NCBI GenBank assembly: GCA_000231825.2
Contig: JH720303.1
Location: forward strand, 954,574-1,018,573
From: Tetrahymena elliotti 4EA
Lineage: Eukaryota; Ciliophora; Oligohymenophorea; Hymenostomatida; Tetrahymenidae
Direction of reading: 5' to 3'
DNA: 64,000 nt
The position numbers were made by a program, and so were the translations under genes. This document shows positions 38,201-49,619 of this stretch, one piece after another; the first letter of the stretch is position 1; each line of letters starts with the position of its first letter. Below the pieces are notes generated by a model that searched no databases, was not told where the DNA came from, and saw nothing but the letters and a program-made list of their open reading frames with translations.

Positions 38201-40733
38201 ACAAGCTTTCTCAAGATTTCCTTGACTCTACATATTTTTAATTTAATTCTCAATTGATGGAATAGATTTAGCAAGAATAAACAGAAGAATAAAAGAATAC
38301 CATATAATAGGTTAATACAAAAGAATCTGCAAATTTATAAAATAATTCATTATATTTGACATAAATTAAATAATCTTAACAGGTATCACAAAATAACTTT
38401 CCATCTTTTGGATAGCTTCAAACTAATTATGAAACGTAATTATAATAAGCTTAATTAATGGGTGAAAACTAATAGCTTTAACAGTAATAAAATAAATCTA
38501 AGCTAAGTTAGCCTTAAATTAATTAACAAAATTAGTAAAGTAGTTAATAGAACAAGCAGTAATAAAATAGAGCTCCATAAGCTTAAAGTGATTAATCTAA
38601 GCTTATGAAATAACAATAAAGTGGATAAATAGAAGATCTTATGTAAAAGTAAAAGCAATAAAATCTGATAGACGAAAGAAATTAGATTATAAATTAATAA
38701 ACTGTTAAGAAAAGCTAACAACTAAGTATAAATGAAAAGAGCTCTCTAGCTTTAAATAATGATTAAGAATCTGTAGACTCTGCTAATACAACTACTTGTT
38801 TTAGTGAAGAGCTTTCGAAAAGTACTTTGGCAAAAATAAATTTAACTGAATTGATTCAGATTGAATAAAATTTATTTGACCTTTAGAAGGATGCATTCAA
38901 AAGCAAAAAGCAAACAATAAAATATTGTAAAAACTACCTGAATTGTATAGCAGAACAAAACATTGATAATCTCGAAGTAATGACAAAATTATCATTTATT
39001 TGCTTTAAATTGCTTTTTTAAAATTTATGAATATTATAAAACAATTTAAAATTAGAAAATTTAATTAAATTATTAAAAAGAGAGTAGGATCAGATTCTAA
39101 GTAATCTTAGATACTAAATAGAATGTTTATATTAGAGAGGATATGTGTTATGCTGAGTTTGCATGAATCTTTAAATGCAGATAAAAACTCCGAAACATTT
39201 AATGATTCAAATGAAGATAATGATGAGGATGATGATTGCACAAATCATATTAAGAATACTTTATAATATGTTCATTTAAATTTTTTTGTCTTCCTTGATA
39301 CAGTATTTAATAAATATAATTTCACAGGGAGTACTAAGGAACTTGAACAATAAATTAAAAAAATTTTTGAAACAAGAACAAAGGTTAAAAGATTTTAAAA
39401 TTGTTTAAATAAATAAGATAAATACTAAGTCATCAGTAACTACTGTGATATAATACTTCCATACTTAAAAAATTTTGTCTAAAACTATGATAAAGAACCA
39501 TATATTTCTATAGCTAATATACTCAATAATATTTCTATTCAAACTGTAACTGGAACCATGTCGATTCTTATGGATTGCTTCTAAAAAATAGTAAATTTTT
39601 TTTCATAAATTTTATTGTTACCAAATTTTGTAATTAGATTTCAGACTTAGAAGAAAGGGCAGCTAAAGAAAGTAAAAGCTCAATTGAAGAATCTTTTTCT
39701 GAAATTTCATCAAAATAAAACGCCTCAAGTGAAAAATCAAAAAACCCTAGCGTTAACAGCACTTCTGAAAAGTAGAAAGCACTAGAAGAATCAACTCAAA
39801 AGAAAAAAGAGTAAACTTAAAATTCCTAGTAAGAATCTACAGCTACAAACACAAATTCAAACTAGTAAGAGGCTTCAAAAAAATAATAATAAAAAGATTA
39901 CATTTCATAGCTTGATGATGAATTAGAAGATGATGAAGATGAAGAAGAATTCTCAGAAGATAGACTTATTGGAACTATACCTGCTCCTTATTTACCTCCT
40001 ATTGATAATCCAAACAAGCATACACTAGTACTGGACTTGGATGAAACACTTGTTCATTTTTAAGAAGTAACAATTTTGAACAAATTCTCAAATTTCTCTT
40101 AAATAATAAATATTTAATTAATTTTAATAGATACCTGATGAAGGTGGATAGTTTTTGATTCGTCCTCATGCAGAAATTTTTCTTTAAAAGCTATCAGAGT
40201 ATTATGAAATAGTAATTTTTACAGCTGCTATCAAAGATTATGCTGATTTTATATTGGATGTAATTGATACAACTAAAGCTATTTCCCATAGGCTATACAG
40301 ATAGCATACAGACAGAAATGGTAGATGCTATGTTAAAGTAAATATTTAAATCAAAGTATCAATTATAATTTTTAATTTTTATAATTCAGGATATCTCAAA
40401 ATTGGGTAGAGATTTATCTAAAACTCTTATTATTGATAATCTTCCTGAAAACTTTTGTAGATAACCTATGAACGGTATATTAATTTAAAGCTGGTATGGT
40501 GATTCTGATGATAGAGCACTTTATGACTTGATACCTTTACTTATTGGTAAATTCTTTTAAATATCTAAATTCTAAATATAATCAATGATTTTATTAACTT
40601 AGATGTCACTTAAAGTAAAAAATACAGAGATGTTAGAATTGCACTTTAAAAATTAAGAGAGTAGACTATGAAAAATCTACTAAATGGCATAAGCGATCCT
40701 CATTTAAATATAGTTCTAGATAAAATTGACTGA
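35261..40733 (+). CDS. FCP1/SCP-type (NIF/HAD) phosphatase with very long N/Q/S-rich N-terminus, 1602 aa
   Basis: Eight exons (35261-35753, 35911-36206, 36391-38976, 39081-39590, 39638-40066, 40131-40337, 40390-40546, 40603-40733) all join in phase. Residues 1-1150 are almost wholly Asn, Gln and Ser, with clusters of TAA/TAG codons; this is prion-like disorder. Residues about 1150-1330 look helical and are partly acidic. The catalytic domain begins at LVLDLDETLVHF (DxDxT, about 1425-1433) and continues with RPHAEIFLQ, IVIFTAAIKDYAD, RHTD-type RLYRQHTD, DISKLGRD, IIDNLPENF and IQSWYGDSDDRAL. These are the standard motifs of CTD-small-phosphatase domains, which remove Ser/Thr phosphates, for example from RNA polymerase II. 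The short C-terminal helix ends at TGA. Likely nuclear. Start is the first Met of the frame. Confidence 0.88.
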
Positions 40734-41770
40734 TTGAATTAATAATGAATTTTTCCACCAAAAAAAAATAAAAACAACCAACCAACTAAATAATTATGAG
40801 TAAAATATAGTTAAAATATTAAAATTTTAATTAATAATATAATAAAAACTTCCTATAATAATCACATCTTCTAATATTAATAACAATAATAATAAAAAGT
40901 ATATTAATTTGTTATTTTTTGAAAGTAAATACTTTTGTCTAACTTATGTATATATTATATCTAATCATTTCATTAACTTTTAAATCTTAAAAATTTGTTT
41001 ATTCTCATAAAAATTTTTTAAACAAAATTTTATATAAAAAAATAATCAAAATTATGGAAAAACTATTTCAAATAGAAATTAATATATTTGTAGATTAATA
41101 AAATATCTTTAAAACAATTCAAAATTTATTTACTAATTTTTTTATTTGAATTAAAAAAATAATCAAGGAAAATAAATATCCAATTCAAGAAAAGATTTTT
41201 AATATTTTTCTACTTATTTTATAAAAAAAAAATTTACTTATCATGTAAGATTAATTTTTACTATAATAGGAATTAAGATAAAATTAAAACTTACTAAAAA
41301 AAAATAAACACATTTCAAATGGTAATCATTAAATCTAGTTTGCTCGGTTTTAACATCAAGCTAAAGAAATAACTAAATTAATAAGCCTTTTACATAAAAA
41401 TAATACAGTTTTGTAAAAGATTTAGTTTATGGAGACAATGATTATATACTTTGATAGTTAGAAGATGGTGATTTTTAATTTCAATTTTAGTAATCAAATT
41501 AGTGAAATGATAATTATTTGTTTAATTAAGTAAAAATATTGCGGAAGTAATTAAAATGTGCTTGAATTATTTTTAAAGTTATTTTTGATAAAAGTAATAT
41601 TGCAATCTATTAAAAGAAATCATATTGTGGACATTTGTTTAATATACAAATATTAAAAAATAATTAAAAAATTAATTCGAAAAAGCATAAATTTTAATAT
41701 AGAGGATAGCCCTCAGCTAATATTTAGTAAGTACGATTGAAATATATAATAAAAGGAAAAAATTGTAAAA
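40734..41770. other. Long AT-rich intergenic region
   Basis: About 1 kb between tandem genes, below the usual G+C of coding DNA here. No frame, RNA gene or repeat recognised. Confidence 0.5.
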
Positions 41771-42976
41771 ATGGGATGCTCCCCTAGCAACAGTAGTTCT
41801 TCATGCAAAGGCGACAAAGATAGCTCAAATTGTTTATTAGTATAAATAGTTGATCCTAATAATTCACAAGTTGTAGAATTGAAATATCATGGATCAAATA
41901 ATAAAAAGGAAGATTACCTCATGAATATAATGAATACCATCTTTTTTGCAGATGAGAGAAATTCTAAAATCGACATTTGCTTTAACTCTTTATACTGTAA
42001 AAAAGATGACCGCTATCACTACTATCTTTATAGACTTCTTAATGTAGAAATGGAAAATCTACCACAACCATATACAGGTAAAATGTGGATTATTTATATT
42101 TAAAATAAGCCGATGGATTGGGATTAGATAGTAAATACAAATTAAAAATACGATTTTAGTAAGGGAGGCAAGATTATTTGGAAATTTGAGAAGTTCTCTC
42201 AAGCAACTGCAGAACATTATAGTATTGTTCATGAATTAAGTTAATAAAATAATCTTGATTACTTAAAGAATGTAGGTTAATATGAAACAAAAGTATCAAA
42301 CAATCAAAATAGAGGAATTTCTACTCAATAGAGTTAATATGGCGTATTTGATAAATCAACCACAGATAATACTTAAATATCTTTACAAAAACGTACTTCA
42401 TAAGAATAAGAAGATAGTTAAAAAAAAAAATATGCTCATGTTGGTAATTGTTTAGATGCTCCTTCATCTATTTTTAATCCTGAGCTATAAGGGCACCCAA
42501 ATACTAAGAAACTCTTAGTTACAGAGAGCTCAAATATTTACTAAAATAATATAAATTACTTGAATACAGAAGATGATGTACGCTAAATTTAGCCACCTTT
42601 ACAAACTGAAGCTTGTCCTATAGAAAATTCAGATTACCGCAATGTTTTCGATACTTAAAATAATGAAGATTCTGTTATCAATGATAAAAATTAAGTCTCT
42701 AGTTTTAATGGAACGAAAAAGTCTTCAAAAACAATTAATGGACTTTCAAATATCAGAAACAGCCAAGGAAACAAAGAATATATCTATAGGATATCTTCTG
42801 ATAAGAGAATTGAGGAAACAATTTAGTATCTTGAAGGAGATGAAAACATAATAAGTGAGAAAGAAAGTGGGCGTACTCAATAAACTAACGCTAACGAGTA
42901 AAAGAATTTACATTGCGCAAACACATAAAGCTACAAATTTTAAGAAAACTTAGAACATATTTAAAAAGTAAAATGA
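41771..42976 (+). CDS. Dually acylated-looking signalling protein (MGCS N-terminus), 401 aa
   Basis: Intronless. The start MGCSPSNSSSS has Gly2 with Ser/Pro following and Cys3: a consensus for N-myristoylation plus palmitoylation, so membrane-anchored from the cytosolic side. Residues about 20-150 look folded and contain a Trp/Tyr-rich strand series (DDRYHYYLYRLL, GKMWIIYIQNK, GGKIIWKFEKF). From about 180 onward the chain is polar and Asn/Gln/Ser-rich, probably disordered. No known domain. The acylation signal is sequence-based inference; function unknown. Confidence 0.72.
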
Positions 42977-44335
42977 AATTTTGGAGATAAAAATAGGCTT
43001 ACTTTTTTAAGCAAAAAAATTTAAACAAATTCAAAACTTTTAAAGATGATGTATAATTCACAATAATTAATTTAATTAGGAAATTTAACAAAATCAAGCT
43101 AGTTAGTTAGTTATCTCTAATGGAATAAAATTAAATATTATTCAAACTTATCAATCACTTCTTCTCTTTTTTATCGATAAAATTAAAAGCTAAATTTCTC
43201 TAAAATAGAAACTAAATTGAAAAAAACAAACAAACAAAATGATTTAGGATAAAACTTCTTCTAATACTAAATAAAGATGATTCGAATTTTAGTTAGAAAA
43301 AGATCTTTTTTTTGTTATATTAATACCTACATTTCAAGATAAAATCTATCAAAATTATATACTGAATCTAAAAAATTCATCTTTCAAACCTATTTATTTG
43401 CTATTATGGGTAAAATAAAACAAACAACTATCCTAAAATAGAATAAATATTGCTTCTAAAAGTATTGAAACAAACATTTTATATAGTTACTCATTATTAT
43501 TTCTTCTTTATAATTATACTAAATAAATTAACAATTTTATTTATTTTTATCCAATTATATTGTTTATTTATATATTTTATATTCTTAATTTCTTTTATCC
43601 TTCATTTTGTTTCAATCTCATACTTCATTCATTTGTTAGCTCTTTTTATTTTCATACCAAACTTTTATAAATTCTGTTAAATTAAAACTCTTTATTTTAC
43701 TTCAACTATGTCAATCAAAATTTTATTTAATTAAAAACTTTTTTTAATTTTCTTGTCACCTAATAAATAAAGTAAAAATATAAATTAACTTTTCCAATAA
43801 AAATGATCTACTCTAAATTAATTTTTTATTCTAAGCAAACAAACACATTTTAACTTTTATTATAAAATTAGTTTATAATATTTTTTAGCTCAACATAAAA
43901 TAACTTTTTGTGAAATTTATAAATAAGAAATATTTTAATCTGTCTATATTTAAATAAAACACAAACAACAATTTTGATAGATTTTTTTATTCCAAGGATA
44001 ATAGTCAAATTTATATTTTCTCCATTAAATTATTTTTTAATTTTTATCCTAGATTTCACACTCATTTGATAAAATATTTTAATTTATTTATGAAAAAAAA
44101 TAAAATGAAAATATTTTAATCTATCTTTCTTTTTTTCTAATTTTAATTATTTCTTTAGATTTGATAGGTTATTAATCATCTTTTTAATATAAATTTGCTT
44201 TTAATAACTAATATTAAGCTTAATTTTGATAGATATTAAATCAATCATATATATCCAATAACTATATTAATACATAGAAACTAGTAAATTTCTAAAATTA
44301 TAAAATCTAATTAATCTAATAGCATAAAATATTAA
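42977..44335. other. Long AT-rich intergenic region
   Basis: T-rich for long stretches; an open frame at 43450-43680 is just translated T-rich DNA (Phe/Ile/Leu only). No gene supported. Confidence 0.5.
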
Positions 44336-44861
44336 ATGGGAGTCCTACAAAAATTACAAAAAGTATTACATTTAGAAAACTTCACATAGGTAACAAATAG
44401 TTAATATTTGAGTTTTATTAAAGCATACTTTAAATTAAATTTAGTTCATTAATAGACATATTTTAATATCCTTTTTAATTTTAATAGAGAGCCAATTTAT
44501 TTATTGACAAATACAAGATTGTAAGTTGAATTAAATATGCACATTTATAAAAATACAAATAATAAAAATGTAGATTCATAGAGGTTTATATTTTGGATTA
44601 GCCTTAAATGCTTATATTGCTTATACTTAGGTAAATTAAAATCATTATATCTTTGATTTTCAAACACTTTAGTTTAATGTAGAAGAAATTGAAATATTAA
44701 TATTTTTTACAAAAAAAAAGATCCAAAAAGTTACAGCTTTGAGAATACTTGATGAGCACCTTGAAAATTAAAAGTAAGATTACACTAAGAAGATAGAGTT
44801 AGAAAGAGAATAAATAGAAAAATAAATAGAGAGCTAGTTAAATGCTTAATAAAATAAATGA
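44336..44861 (+). CDS. Small one-pass membrane protein, 110 aa, four exons
   Basis: Exons 44336-44389, 44488-44520, 44574-44630 and 44673-44861 all end and begin in phase 0 with GT...AG introns of 98, 53 and 42 bp. The product starts MGVLQKLQKVLHLENFTQ, has a likely membrane segment (RGLYFGLALNAYIAYT) and a long charged, coiled-coil C-terminus (DEHLENQKQDYTKKIELERE). This layout is reminiscent of small mitochondrial inner-membrane subunits, but I do not recognise the family. An alternative single-exon reading from ATG 44568 gives 97 residues; the spliced version is more regular. Confidence 0.6.
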
Positions 44862-45757
44862 TTTGGATCTATCTATCTATTATTATTATTGTTGTTGTTT
44901 TTGTTAAAATATATTCTAGATTTTCGAAATTAATTTAAAATACTAGAGTAATTAAGTTAAATCTAAAAAATAAAGATTTAAACTTTAAATATTTAGCTAA
45001 ATAATTTATTAAAATTAATTCAAAATAGATTTTGTTCAGAAAGATTTCTAAAAAATATAAAAATCTATTATTATTTGTACTCAACTAAATAAATAAATGT
45101 TTAGAATAATCTTCATATCTATAAACTTCTTCTTATTAATAAAAATTTATTTCTCCTTGCTTAGTATATTTTTAAAATCTACTTACTTTTCAAAATATTA
45201 ATTTTTAAAATCATATTGGATTGCAATAAACCTATTATTTCCTCAAAAAAATATTCTTTTTATCCTAAAATACCAATAAATTTATTTTTAGAATTGATTA
45301 ATTATTGTAAATTTTTAAACATAAATTTAAGTATGTTTAACTACAAAATATTTACAATTATGGAATTTATTTACATTTTTTATTTAGTAATTTAAAGGTT
45401 TAAATTTTTTTTATTTTAGATAAGTAGTTTGTTTTTATAATATTTTTTTGTATTTTCAAATACTTTGTAATATCATTAAAAATATTAATCAAATTAGAAT
45501 ATCAGATTTATACATTTTTATAGTATATTAAACTATATGTTTGATAAGTTTATTTACACATATATTTGCTTATAATATTGATAATAATTTTCATTTTATT
45601 ATTATTACTTTTTCATTTATGTTCGTTCAGTTGCTGTTGCAAAATCAAATCTTTTCTAATAAATAATTTATACTTAAGTGATCTACTGATATACTTATTT
45701 TTTAATACTCTTTGTTAATGGGAGGTTAACCCATTTAAAAAACAAATCCCCATTGTA
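44862..45757. other. AT-rich intergenic region with microsatellite at its 5' end
   Basis: Convergent 3' ends on both sides. Apart from the short repeat at 44867-44903 nothing is recognised. Confidence 0.5.
44867..44903. repeat. Compound microsatellite (ATCT)n-(TAT)n-(GTT)n
   Basis: Three simple repeats follow one another, about 37 bases in total, six bases after the stop of the 110-aa gene, so probably in its 3' UTR. Confidence 0.75.
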
Positions 45758-46183
45758 TCATTCTTCCCATTCTAATTCTAATAATAAAAAATGTATTATC
45801 AATTATGCTGAAGGTTATTTAGTGTTAAATAAAATCTTTAAGTATTAAAATTTACAGTTTTTTGCTCTAAGTTTCAATACTAATAGGCTATTATTTTTGA
45901 CATCTTGATCATAAATATTTGAGAGAGGATCAAGTAACTAATTTGTTAATGAAAAATATTTTAAATCAAAGATAAAAATGTAAAGGCAAAAAATCTTTAA
46001 AAGAGTGGATAAAAAAATATTGAAAATCTTTACTCTGTCTCCTAAATATAATCTCATATCTGTATTTTAGATTTTATAAAATGTTATTAATCTTTTACGC
46101 AAACTTTCGATTGAATCAGTAGTCCTACAAACAAAAAAAATAGTCATATTTTCTCTTTTAACTCTAACATAAATAGTGTCCAT
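45758..46183 (-). CDS. Ubiquitin-fold protein resembling Elongin B, about 109 aa
   Basis: Exons 46183-46034 and 45937-45758 join in phase 0. The order fits a ubiquitin-like domain: strand MDTIYVRVKRENMTIFFV, helix SIESLRKRLITFY, MRLYLGDR (RLYKDD-like), then LLDPLSNIYDQDV and NNSLLVLKLR. The start MDxIxVxVKRxxxTIF and the RLY...LLD pattern are close to Elongin B, the adaptor subunit of Cullin-RING ligases and Elongin. A further 48-bp intron near 45825 may remove 16 codons before the acidic end (LEWEE). Family assignment is from pattern memory, so moderate. Confidence 0.6.
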
Positions 46184-47053
46184 ATTGCTAAAATTAGAAC
46201 TTTTTAAAAAATAATTTTCTTTGTAATCTTGGTTTTAAAATTTTGCTACTGGATATTTTACTAGATGTCAATTATCAAAACTAATTTAATAAAATTTGAT
46301 ATTATATTAATCTAATAAAAAACTAACTTATTTTAAATGTTTTTTTTTTTCAATCTTAAAAAAATGAAAATATAAAAAAAACTAAAAATTTAGTCAATTC
46401 AAAATGATTAAAAGAAATTGTTTTATCTTAAGTTTATTGTATTATATTTTTCATACGATAAATTTAAATTAAGCAATTAATTGAAAGCATAAATTGAAAC
46501 AACCAAAAAATATTTATTGATTAAACATATTTTTAGGTTATTTAAATTTAAAAAAACTTTCAAGTTAATAAAAGAAAAAAACAAAAAGATAATAAATAAT
46601 TGAGATGAATGAATTAAAATATTTCCTGAAGAAGAAAAAATAATTTTAAAAAATGAATTCAAACAATAAAATTAAATTAAAAATAAATCATAAAATAAAA
46701 TTTTGATAAGAAGATCTTTATTTGAATAAATAAATTGAATTTCATTTGGATATTTAAGGCAAAGTATTGGAGTATTTATTTGCTAGCGAGAAGTAATTAA
46801 TTGAAAAATATAAGGTAGAGTATTGATTAAATGAGATGATTGAAGATTGATAGATAGAGAAGGAAAAATTAGTATCATGCAAGAAGCAAGAAGAAGAAAG
46901 AAAGAGAAAAGGAAATTAAAAATTAAATACTATTGCCAAACAATAAAGAGTAAAAAGAAGAGATTATTAATAAAATATAAAGCAAAACAAAGAAGTTAAA
47001 AATCCAAAAAAATTAATAAAATAATAAATAATTAGGTTAAGAAAAGGAAGAAA
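46184..47053. other. Divergent promoter region with purine-rich tract
   Basis: Serves the Elongin-B-like gene and the strongly expressed gene at 47054. From about 46860 to 47050 the plus strand is markedly A/G-rich (aagaagaagaaagaaagaga), probably the 5' UTR/promoter of the latter. An ORF at 46477-46662 (minus) is low-complexity Phe/Ile/Leu and is not supported. Confidence 0.5.
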
Positions 47054-48744
47054 ATGTTAAGAGGTTTAACTAAATTCAACAAAGTTTTTGCTTTAAATTC
47101 CTTTAAAAATAGCTTAGTCGCCGTTCCTAAGGCTAACTTGAACCATGTTCAAAATATGTTAGAAGAAAATTTAAAGTATGATGCTTAAAAGTATAATGAT
47201 GAAGTTGCTGTTATTCAAAAGACCTCCAGAATTTACAAGCCCACTTATTCTATCGAGTTCAATCGTGAAGGTGAAGTTTTAGTTTACTCTGCTGATCCTA
47301 TTAAGAACTCCGTTGTTTACTTCAAGTATCCTTATGTCTTATACGAAGCTGCTATTCCCCTCTTCATCTGGGCTTGGATTTATAATGTAAGATGTTTTAA
47401 GAGTTGAAAGAGAGCTTTTTTGTTTGATATTAATCACATTTTATTTAATTTTCTTAGTGCTTTAATATCTTAGCTTTATTGCATCTTTTTATGAATAGCA
47501 GAATATATAAAAAACAGATATTAATAGAGATATGAAAGATACAATCATCTACTTATTTTTTCAACTTTAGCATTTTTAGCAATGAAAAATTTAATTATAT
47601 CAAAACATATTGTTTATTATGAAAATAGCCTTTGGAACTTAGCAAGAATACAGTCAATAGTTTGCTCATCTATCCCAATGTTGCTTGGATTCCCAGAATG
47701 TGGTACTGGAGATCTCTTCAATATAAGATCTAAAAAATGTATCTTCTTAGAGGTGGCAAGGTATAAGATATATATAAATTATGAAAATTAATTCATACCA
47801 ATAGCTATCAATAAAATAAAGCAACAATAACCACTTTTTATAAGTACGAATTATGCAATATAACAATATCCTAGGAATCCTTTTGTTTAAAGTTAATATA
47901 TAATTAGATATTAGATCTCGCTAAAATAAGTATTTAAATTCAAAGATAAGTATGAAAATAGTTAAATTATTCTTCAGTTAGCAGACGTAGTATAATTTAT
48001 AATGGATGAATTTTTCAGGAATGAAATAAATGTAATTTAGAAAATGAAACTAAAAGCATCAGATGGCAAAATATTAGCTAGTTTTTATAAAGCAGAGATT
48101 GAGAATACTGATATTATTTGAAATTCATTAGTTTGACAGTAGCAAATATAAATATTATCAAATAAAATAATCAATCAAACTAGAGAAAAGATATTATTCT
48201 TTTTTAATATACTTTTATCTTTACAAAATGATGTAGGATATTACCCATAAAATCATACAATCAAAAATAGAATTTAAATTTCTAATTTACCAAAATGTTG
48301 CATTTTAATATTTAACATCAAATTGATGCTAAAATCTAAAGCTATTTGAAGGTTTTATATATATAAATTATAATTTATTAATTTTAAAAATAGGTTGCTA
48401 AGATCGAAACCTAATCTTTGGCTGGTGATAGATTCACTTCTTGGGTTGAAACTTACTAATTCCACCCCTTGACTGAAAACTAAAAGAACTTCGATAACAG
48501 AGACAATGCTGAATTCTTAGCTGAAGAAGGTCAATTAAAATACGAATTAGGTGTCCAACTTGATAACTTATAAGAAATGGGTACTACTTCTCAAGATATT
48601 GTTATTAACTTCATGAAGGAAGGTACTGTTCACCACCCTGAATTATTTGAAGCTATAGTTAAGGGTTACAATATTGATACTTCTGACTACGTCATTAACA
48701 CTGCTAACAACCTCAGAGCAAGAGAAGGTAACCATAACCATTGA
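47054..48744 (+). CDS. Probable mitochondrial membrane protein, highly expressed, 227 aa
   Basis: Exons 47054-47386 and 48394-48744 join in phase 0 across a 1007-bp intron, by far the longest proposed here. The codons are unlike the neighbours: many C-ending codons (ttc, aac, acc, tac) and few TAA/TAG, the bias seen in abundant ciliate proteins. The N-terminus MLRGLTKFNKVFALNSF is a good mitochondrial presequence. A membrane segment (AAIPLFIWAWIYNV) spans the splice junction. The C-terminal half is acidic and ends in HNH. It does not resemble a textbook respiratory subunit, so it may be one of the lineage-specific ATP synthase or respiratory-complex subunits known from ciliates; that is inference. 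Confidence 0.75.
47582..48121 (+). CDS. 179-codon open frame nested inside the large intron of the mitochondrial gene
   Basis: MKNLIISKHIVYYENSLWN... to TGA 48119, same strand as the host gene. Unlike most intronic DNA here it has balanced composition, including Cys, Trp, Gly, Pro and acidic residues (LLGFPECGTGDLFNIR, MDEFFRNEINVIQKMKLKASDGK). No family recognised. It could be a nested gene, an alternative exon, or a gene fragment that landed in and enlarged the intron. Lack of a clear own promoter keeps confidence low. Confidence 0.4.
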
Positions 48745-48795
48745 GCTAGTTATTCAAATAAGAAATAAAAATATCTATCAGATAAACATTACAAA

Positions 48796-49044
48796 TCATT
48801 TCATCTAATACCTATACAGATTTATAAATACATCGTATTAAGTTGTTTTGATTACTTGTTCATTATTAATATAACTACTTAAAACTAATCTTCCATCTAA
48901 GGCAGTAAAAATAACTTTATATGCATGTTAAATCTCGTATTTCAAGTCTTTGATCATTTTAAATTAATCATTATCTAATTCATTTTTTATTTGATAAACC
49001 CAAATAAAATATAATAAAAAGCTAATCATGGACTTTATCTTCAT
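48796..49044 (-). CDS. Small secreted or membrane-anchored protein, 82 aa
   Basis: Starts MKIKSMISFLLYFIWVYQ, a signal-peptide-like segment. The mature part is hydrophilic with well-mixed residues (KVIFTALDGRLVLSSYINN) and no Cys. TGA at 48796. Only 51 bp from the convergent end of the mitochondrial gene. No family recognised. Confidence 0.48.
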
Positions 49045-49619
49045 TAGGTATTAATCAAATTTAGCTAAATATTTTTTTCAGCAAGAATTAACAAATATTT
49101 TACTTCTAAAAAAAATTCAAAAATGTATATTTAAATAAAAGAATTATCTGAATTCCTGTTAAATTATTTTAAAAGAAATCTAAATATTAATATAAAATAC
49201 AAAATTTCATTCATTATTACCAAAAACTAGAAGTTTAAGTCTATCTAGTTGAATGATATTTAATTCAAGAACTTGTAAATAAAATATTATTTTTTAACTT
49301 TCCCCCAATCCTAAATGATTGTTTACCAATATTTTTTGAATAAATAAAATAAAACTTGAAATATTTCTGAAAAATAAATCTTAAAATAGAGCAAATCTTG
49401 ATAATTTTTTACAAAAATAAATAACTTGACAAATTTAGTGTAATAAATAAACTATTTTTACTAAAAGAATATCTATATATAAATTGTAATACTAATTATA
49501 TTTTTTTCTTCATTACTTATCACTAAAAGAAATATGTTTAAGTCTAGCTTGGTTGTTTACTTTTAAGTCATCAAAGGTAGATTTTATCAATAAATATTTT
49601 TGTTAATTTCTTTCTTTTA
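49045..49619. other. Intergenic AT-rich region
   Basis: Short minus-strand coding-like fragment near 49220-49285 (VLELNIIQLDRLKLLVF) could not be extended. Otherwise nothing. Confidence 0.4.

Noticed and set aside
43450..43680. Plus-strand ORF of 76 codons
   Set aside because: It is translated T-rich spacer, almost only Phe, Ile, Leu and Tyr; no coding character.
46477..46662. Minus-strand ORF MNSFFKIIFSSSG...
   Set aside because: Low-complexity A/T-rich DNA with no acidic residues or domain; lies in a promoter region.
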